From Planctomycetota bacterium (GTDB lineage Bacteria > Planctomycetota > Phycisphaerae > UBA1845), in the NCBI GenBank assembly GCA_024278775.1, contig JAJRSP010000220.1, forward strand, positions 1 through 10,054: a DNA stretch of 10,054 nt, read 5' to 3'. The position numbers were made by a program, and so were the translations under genes. This document shows, piece by piece, positions 7,804-10,054 of the stretch (its first letter is position 1; each line of letters starts with the position of its first letter). A model generated the notes under the pieces. The model saw only the letters and a list, made by a program, of their open reading frames with translations, was not told the origin of the DNA and searched no databases.

Positions 7804-8250
7804 GTGTTTCCAGCGCTGAATGTTCTTATCAGCGACTATCCTGTCAATCCAGCCACGGCGGGACAAGCTCTCACTAAGGCACGTACCGATCTTGGTTTGA
7901 CGAAAAAGGAGCTGGCGTCACTCGCTGGTGTAAACGAGGCCACAATCGCCCGGTGCGAGCGGGATCGCCGCTGCCAGTGGAGGTCGCTTCGTAAGATCAG
8001 AGCCGTTATGGGGTGTCTCAGCAACGAGGAGGCGAATCATGATACCTGTGCCAAGAAGCCGTCAGAGTCAAAGCTATCTGCCGAACAGGTGCGACCAGCG
8101 CGGGCCGCCGCAGCACTATCGCAACACGATCTCGCCAGACTTGCGGGACTTGATGAAGGCACCATCCGCTACGTTGAGAAGGGAAACCACAAGCCAACGG
8201 CGCGGACATTGCGGAAAATAGAATGTGCCCTCGGTACGATGAAGAAGTGA
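7804..8250 (+). CDS. Tandem XRE/Cro-CI helix-turn-helix protein
   Basis: A likely DNA-binding transcriptional regulator of 148 residues made of two XRE-type helix-turn-helix domains: about 20-70 (QALTKARTDLGLTKKELASL, then AGVNEATIARCER and LRKIRAVMG) and about 92-145 (VRPARAAAALSQHDLARLAG, then LDEGTIRYVEKG and LRKIECALG). The two halves share the LA.LAG....TI...E and LRKI pattern, so an internal duplication is plausible. A Cys/Lys-rich linker (about 71-90) joins them. No effector or protease domain is visible. The start is poor: GTG with no ribosome-binding site, and the frame stays open back to a stop at 7684 with no other ATG, GTG or TTG in between. The first bases lie exactly at the ComM breakpoint, so the true 5' end may have been lost. 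The domain call is firm; the start is not. Confidence 0.82.
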   Translation: MFPALNVLISDYPVNPATAGQALTKARTDLGLTKKELASLAGVNEATIARCERDRRCQWRSLRKIRAVMGCLSNEEANHDTCAKKPSESKLSAEQVRPARAAAALSQHDLARLAGLDEGTIRYVEKGNHKPTARTLRKIECALGTMKK

Positions 8251-8347
8251 CAGCGATTCGCTCATTTGGGGCTGCCCACCACATTCAGTAACTCCGGACC
8301 AACCACATCTCATGTGCGGGAAACCACGCACGAAATCCCGTGAGTGG

Positions 8348-8839
8348 TCACTGTCTTTCTTGCCTCTCCGATGTCTCACGCCGGCGTTCATGTTCCTCAG
8401 CCACATCGTCTACGATAGCCCGCTCGCCGAAGCTGCTGGGCATCCAAGTGTAGTACTTACCGATGGACGCAAGGACGCGAGTGCAGTGCGTATTCCGATC
8501 TGACAAGTCCCGAATGGCTTGGCATAGAAAGTCCACTTGAGCTGTGATCTCTCGATCTCGCTTGGGTAACAAAAGCGTGCCGTCCTTCCGTGTTCCATAC
8601 AACCCATGTTTGGCGAGATGACGTTTGCGAATGTATCCGTAGTCCATGTCGATGTGAAATCTCTTTAGGGAATCGGCTATCCTCAAGCCGTCAACCAAGT
8701 AAACCGGTTCCTGTCCATTCTCTCGCCTAATCGTCGGTTCCTCCCTCATCATCGCAAGCAGAATCACGAGATCGCTAATTCGGTCAATGTGTTTTGCGGT
8801 GTCGAACGACTGAGTTGTCAGTGCTTTCACTTCGGGCAT
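8348..8839 (-). CDS. Hypothetical 163-residue protein
   Basis: I do not recognise a family. The start is supported by GGAG (8851-8848) eight bases before the ATG. A predicted helical N-terminus (about 10-33, HIDRISDLVILLAMMREEP) is followed by EPVYLVDGLRIADSLKRFHI, then a basic stretch (GYIRKRHLAKHGLYGTRKDG, about 68-87), LLLPKRDREI, a further helical part, and a highly charged tail (AEEHERRRETSERQERQ). The N-terminal helix is amphipathic rather than a membrane segment, and no signal peptide is seen. Overall it looks like a soluble, perhaps nucleic-acid-associated protein of an accessory element. It converges with the HTH gene across a gap of about 97 bases. Real gene: likely; role: unknown. 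Confidence 0.65.
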   Translation of the reverse strand: MPEVKALTTQSFDTAKHIDRISDLVILLAMMREEPTIRRENGQEPVYLVDGLRIADSLKRFHIDMDYGYIRKRHLAKHGLYGTRKDGTLLLPKRDREITAQVDFLCQAIRDLSDRNTHCTRVLASIGKYYTWMPSSFGERAIVDDVAEEHERRRETSERQERQ

Positions 8840-8890
8840 TGTCTTTGCTCCACACTACCCGCCGATAAACTAGAGCGGATGCCTATCTTG

Positions 8891-9078
8891 TTCCGTCGGA
8901 TACGCCATTAGCATTCCGATCGGAACGGCTTGCCGTTCCGATCGGCACGCGTCACCTCGCGCATATCGGAAGTCCAGAGTTTCAACTGGAACCCGCACAG
9001 CTACCGCTTCCCACGCACTTTTCCAGCATTCACAGCGTGAGCCAGATCGCGGAATCAGCAATCCGGCGTTCCGGTCGG
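8891..9078. repeat. Iterated TTCCG(N)TCGG motif
   Basis: Four copies lie within 190 bp: ttccgtcgg (8891-8899), ttccgatcgg (8914-8923), ttccgatcgg (8936-8945) and ttccggtcgg (9069-9078). The third and fourth share more context, ggcacg then tcacc and cgcgc, over about 28 bases. The palindromic core ccgatcgg makes each site near-symmetric. This could be an operator array or a small repetitive element. Confidence 0.5.
8916..8945. repeat. Perfect 13-bp inverted repeat with 4-base loop
   Basis: The arms ccgatcggaacgg and ccgttccgatcgg are exact reverse complements around cttg. Each arm also contains the smaller palindrome ccgatcgg. No T-tract follows on either strand. It lies about 75 bases upstream of the minus-strand 163-residue gene, so an operator or a REP-like element fits better than a terminator. 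Confidence 0.65.
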
Positions 9079-9131
9079 CACGTCACCGCGCCCCGAATCG
9101 CCATAAACTACTGCAAACAAAGAACTTACGC

Positions 9132-9148
9132 ACGATGTATCGTATAAA
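9132..9148 (+). promoter_or_regulatory. -10-like box with overlapping palindrome
   Basis: TATAAA at 9143-9148 resembles a -10 box, and the palindrome acgat-gt-atcgt (9132-9143) abuts it and could be an operator. No good -35 box is seen 16-18 bases upstream, so an activator or a non-sigma70 factor would be needed. Transcription would enter the foldable leader and the small gene downstream. Confidence 0.3.
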
Positions 9149-9175
9149 TAGGGGTGTTAGAACGAAGCCAGACGC

Positions 9176-9231
9176 GGGACAGTAAGGTCGAAACACGACC
9201 CGGAAACGCGGAAGCGGTTCCAGTCAGTCCC
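9176..9231 (+). other. Foldable leader: closing stem around two hairpins
   Basis: An outer stem gggac/gtccc (9176-9180 with 9227-9231) encloses two adjacent hairpins: ggtcg/cgacc with an aaaca loop (9186-9200), and ggaaacgc/gcggttcc with one mismatch and a GGAA (GNRA-type) loop (9202-9221). Together they make a three-way junction shape about 30 bases after the -10-like box. This may be a structured 5' leader or small RNA. I do not recognise a known riboswitch class. Confidence 0.35.
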
Positions 9232-9307
9232 AAAACGGCGCAGTCAGCGGCGAGTTGAAATCGAAGCCGCGAAGGCGTGATCGGACGGAAGCGGAGAGAA
9301 GCGAACG

Positions 9308-9517
9308 GTGGCAGCGAGACACAAAAAGCGAGTCACGCGAAGACGCGCGGGAACGAATCGGGGGGATTGGAACCCCACCGTCCGTGTCCGCCAAGAACCG
9401 TTCGACGATTCGAGCGCTGCTGATGAAGCATACTCCGCCGCTGTGAATGTCGCACGGGCACTGCTTGAAAGTGGCACGAATGGAACGGAAAGAAACAAAG
9501 GTGACGGGCGTGAGTAA
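9308..9517 (+). CDS. Possible small basic/acidic protein (69 residues)
   Basis: No family recognised. A GTG start lies nine bases after GGAGAG, which is acceptable. The first third is strongly basic (ARHKKRVTRRRAGTNRG), the middle is DWNPTVRVRQEPF, and the second half is a plausible acidic helix (DDSSAADEAYSAAVNVARAL). That two-part design fits small DNA- or RNA-binding accessory proteins. It lies downstream of the foldable leader and upstream of a plus-strand gene, so all may be one transcript. Overlapping frames in the same purine-rich stretch weaken the call. Confidence 0.4.
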   Translation: MAARHKKRVTRRRAGTNRGDWNPTVRVRQEPFDDSSAADEAYSAAVNVARALLESGTNGTERNKGDGRE

Positions 9518-9635
9518 CGGTCTCGCTGTCGGTTCGACTCAGACAACCCGTCGTTAAGCGACCACCAACCAAATAGCTGTTTTGAAAAGCCGGCTCGACC
9601 GGGGATGGGAGGTCTGCGCGCATCGAAACGTCAAA

Positions 9636-9672
9636 ACCAGTCTGCGTCGCAATGGGGGAGACGCAGGATGGT
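9636..9672 (+). promoter_or_regulatory. Leader hairpin before the DUF3102-like gene
   Basis: Seven perfect pairs (ctgcgtc 9642-9648 with gacgcag 9660-9666) extend through a G-T pair and one mismatch to acca/tggt (9636-9639 with 9669-9672), with an 11-base loop rich in G. It ends about 20 bases before the GGAG ribosome-binding site (9692-9695) and leaves that site free. Its purpose is unknown. Confidence 0.35.
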
Positions 9673-9703
9673 GGTTCAACTGTCCCTCTACGGAGACATT
9701 CAT

Positions 9704-10054
9704 ATGTCTACCAACGACAAAGCTAGGAGCGGTCGTGCCAAGGACGCGGCATCGGACAACGGCGCAAGCAAGAAGGCGAGCGCGGGGGAACGCAAGGATG
9801 GATGGGGCAAGACTGGCGAGTTCTCGGTACTTCCCAAGTCGGCTGGCCTCGACCAGCACAAGGTCTACATGGCGATGCTCATCGGGGCGATCGCGCGGTC
9901 GATGCGGGTGGATCTCGGCAGTTCCTGGTGCCTCGGCTACGAACTCATCAGGATTAAGGCCAAGCTGGCGCTCAAGGGTAAGGACTGGGACAAGCACTGC
10001 GTTGATGTGGTCGGCAAGACAAGCCGCCAAGTGCGGGACTACATGGTACTGGCG
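9704..10054 (+). CDS. DUF3102-like protein, 5' part only
   Basis: Open to the right edge; 117 residues are visible. The ATG follows GGAG with eight bases between. The first about 35 residues are low-complexity and highly charged (Lys, Asp, Ala, Ser-rich), probably disordered. From about 50 the pattern is helical: LDQHKVYMAMLIGAIARSM, then GYELIRIKAKLALKGKDWDKHC and VGKTSRQVRDYMVLA. The order of a helix with K.KL, then W, then a short S-R-x-x-x-x-Y-M-x-L-A helix resembles DUF3102-type proteins found in phages, plasmids and islands, where it looks like a helix-turn-helix used in DNA binding. The resemblance is by eye only. It supports the view that the right side of the window is accessory DNA. 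Confidence 0.72.
   Translation, partial: MSTNDKARSGRAKDAASDNGASKKASAGERKDGWGKTGEFSVLPKSAGLDQHKVYMAMLIGAIARSMRVDLGSSWCLGYELIRIKAKLALKGKDWDKHCVDVVGKTSRQVRDYMVLA

Larger units (their letters stand above)
8840..9307. other. Gene-poor regulatory-looking stretch
   Basis: No convincing gene is seen; the open frames are short and out of line with start signals. It holds a perfect 13-bp palindrome, four copies of a TTCCG(N)TCGG motif, a -10-like box with a small overlapping palindrome, and a foldable leader segment, all listed separately. It separates the minus-strand 163-residue gene from the plus-strand genes to the right, so divergent control is plausible. Confidence 0.45.

Noticed and set aside
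7507..7866. Minus-strand frame overlapping the ComM relic and the HTH gene start
   Set aside because: Only a short VAA piece is ComM-like; the rest is Arg/Ser-rich read-through in the wrong frame and overlaps real features on both sides.
8310..8328. Small hairpin (gtgcg/cgcac) between the convergent HTH and 163-residue genes as a terminator
   Set aside because: Only five pairs with an eight-base loop and no T-tract on either strand.
8870..9061. 63-codon minus-strand frame across the palindrome
   Set aside because: No ribosome-binding site, no recognisable features, and it runs through a perfect palindrome and repeats, which looks non-coding.
9255..9446. 63-codon plus-strand frame starting with TTG
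   Set aside because: Rare start codon without a good ribosome-binding site, Arg/Glu-rich low-complexity content, and it overlaps the better-supported 9308 frame.
9503..9552. tRNA/tmRNA-like T-arm (ggttcgactc) with an enclosing gacggg/cccgtc stem
   Set aside because: The T-stem has a mismatch, the closed segment is only about 50 bases, and no anticodon or D-arm can be placed. It also overlaps the end of the possible small gene.

Overview
The window looks like a chromosomal stretch from a fairly GC-rich Gram-negative bacterium, and I suspect Planctomycetota or a relative. This is inferred from style: a large multihaem periplasmic cytochrome anchored by a NapC/NirT-type module, a lipoprotein with carboxypeptidase-regulatory-like repeats and a terminal CPAGEVC-type cysteine motif, and a small conserved-looking protein. 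No rRNA, tRNA or CRISPR array was found.

Positions 1-548 hold no gene I can support. Two plus-strand cytochrome genes follow, probably one operon (76-bp gap). The first (549-1868) is a periplasmic multihaem cytochrome in decline. It has eight recognisable haem-site positions, but only four keep CxxCH; the rest read SGNCH, CATRR, RRTCY and SLRCH, and its export signal also looks damaged. The second (1945-3867) has three predicted membrane helices and ten apparently intact haem sites, and resembles a quinol-oxidising NapC/NirT protein with a long haem-rich extension.

Positions 3994-7790 are on the minus strand. They hold a 91-residue protein with a good promoter, a 39-residue relic of the ComM/YifB C-terminus, an 801-residue surface lipoprotein, and a longer (about 156-residue) relic of a ComM/YifB C-terminus that is frameshifted and truncated. 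The two ComM tails form a diverged direct repeat (about 80% by eye over about 105 bp), both ending in RRLDRQL.

From about 7795 the character changes to accessory DNA. There is a tandem-HTH regulator starting right at the ComM breakpoint with a poor start, an unknown 163-residue minus-strand protein, a gene-poor stretch with a perfect palindrome and an iterated TTCCG(N)TCGG motif, and a -10-like site followed by a foldable leader. A probable small protein and the 5' part of a gene resembling DUF3102-type proteins complete it. The comM gene is a known insertion hotspot for genomic islands, so this may be one edge of an old island.

The points most worth a second look are the selective loss of haem-binding residues in an otherwise open cytochrome gene, the paired ComM tails, and the palindrome-and-leader region at 8890-9310.
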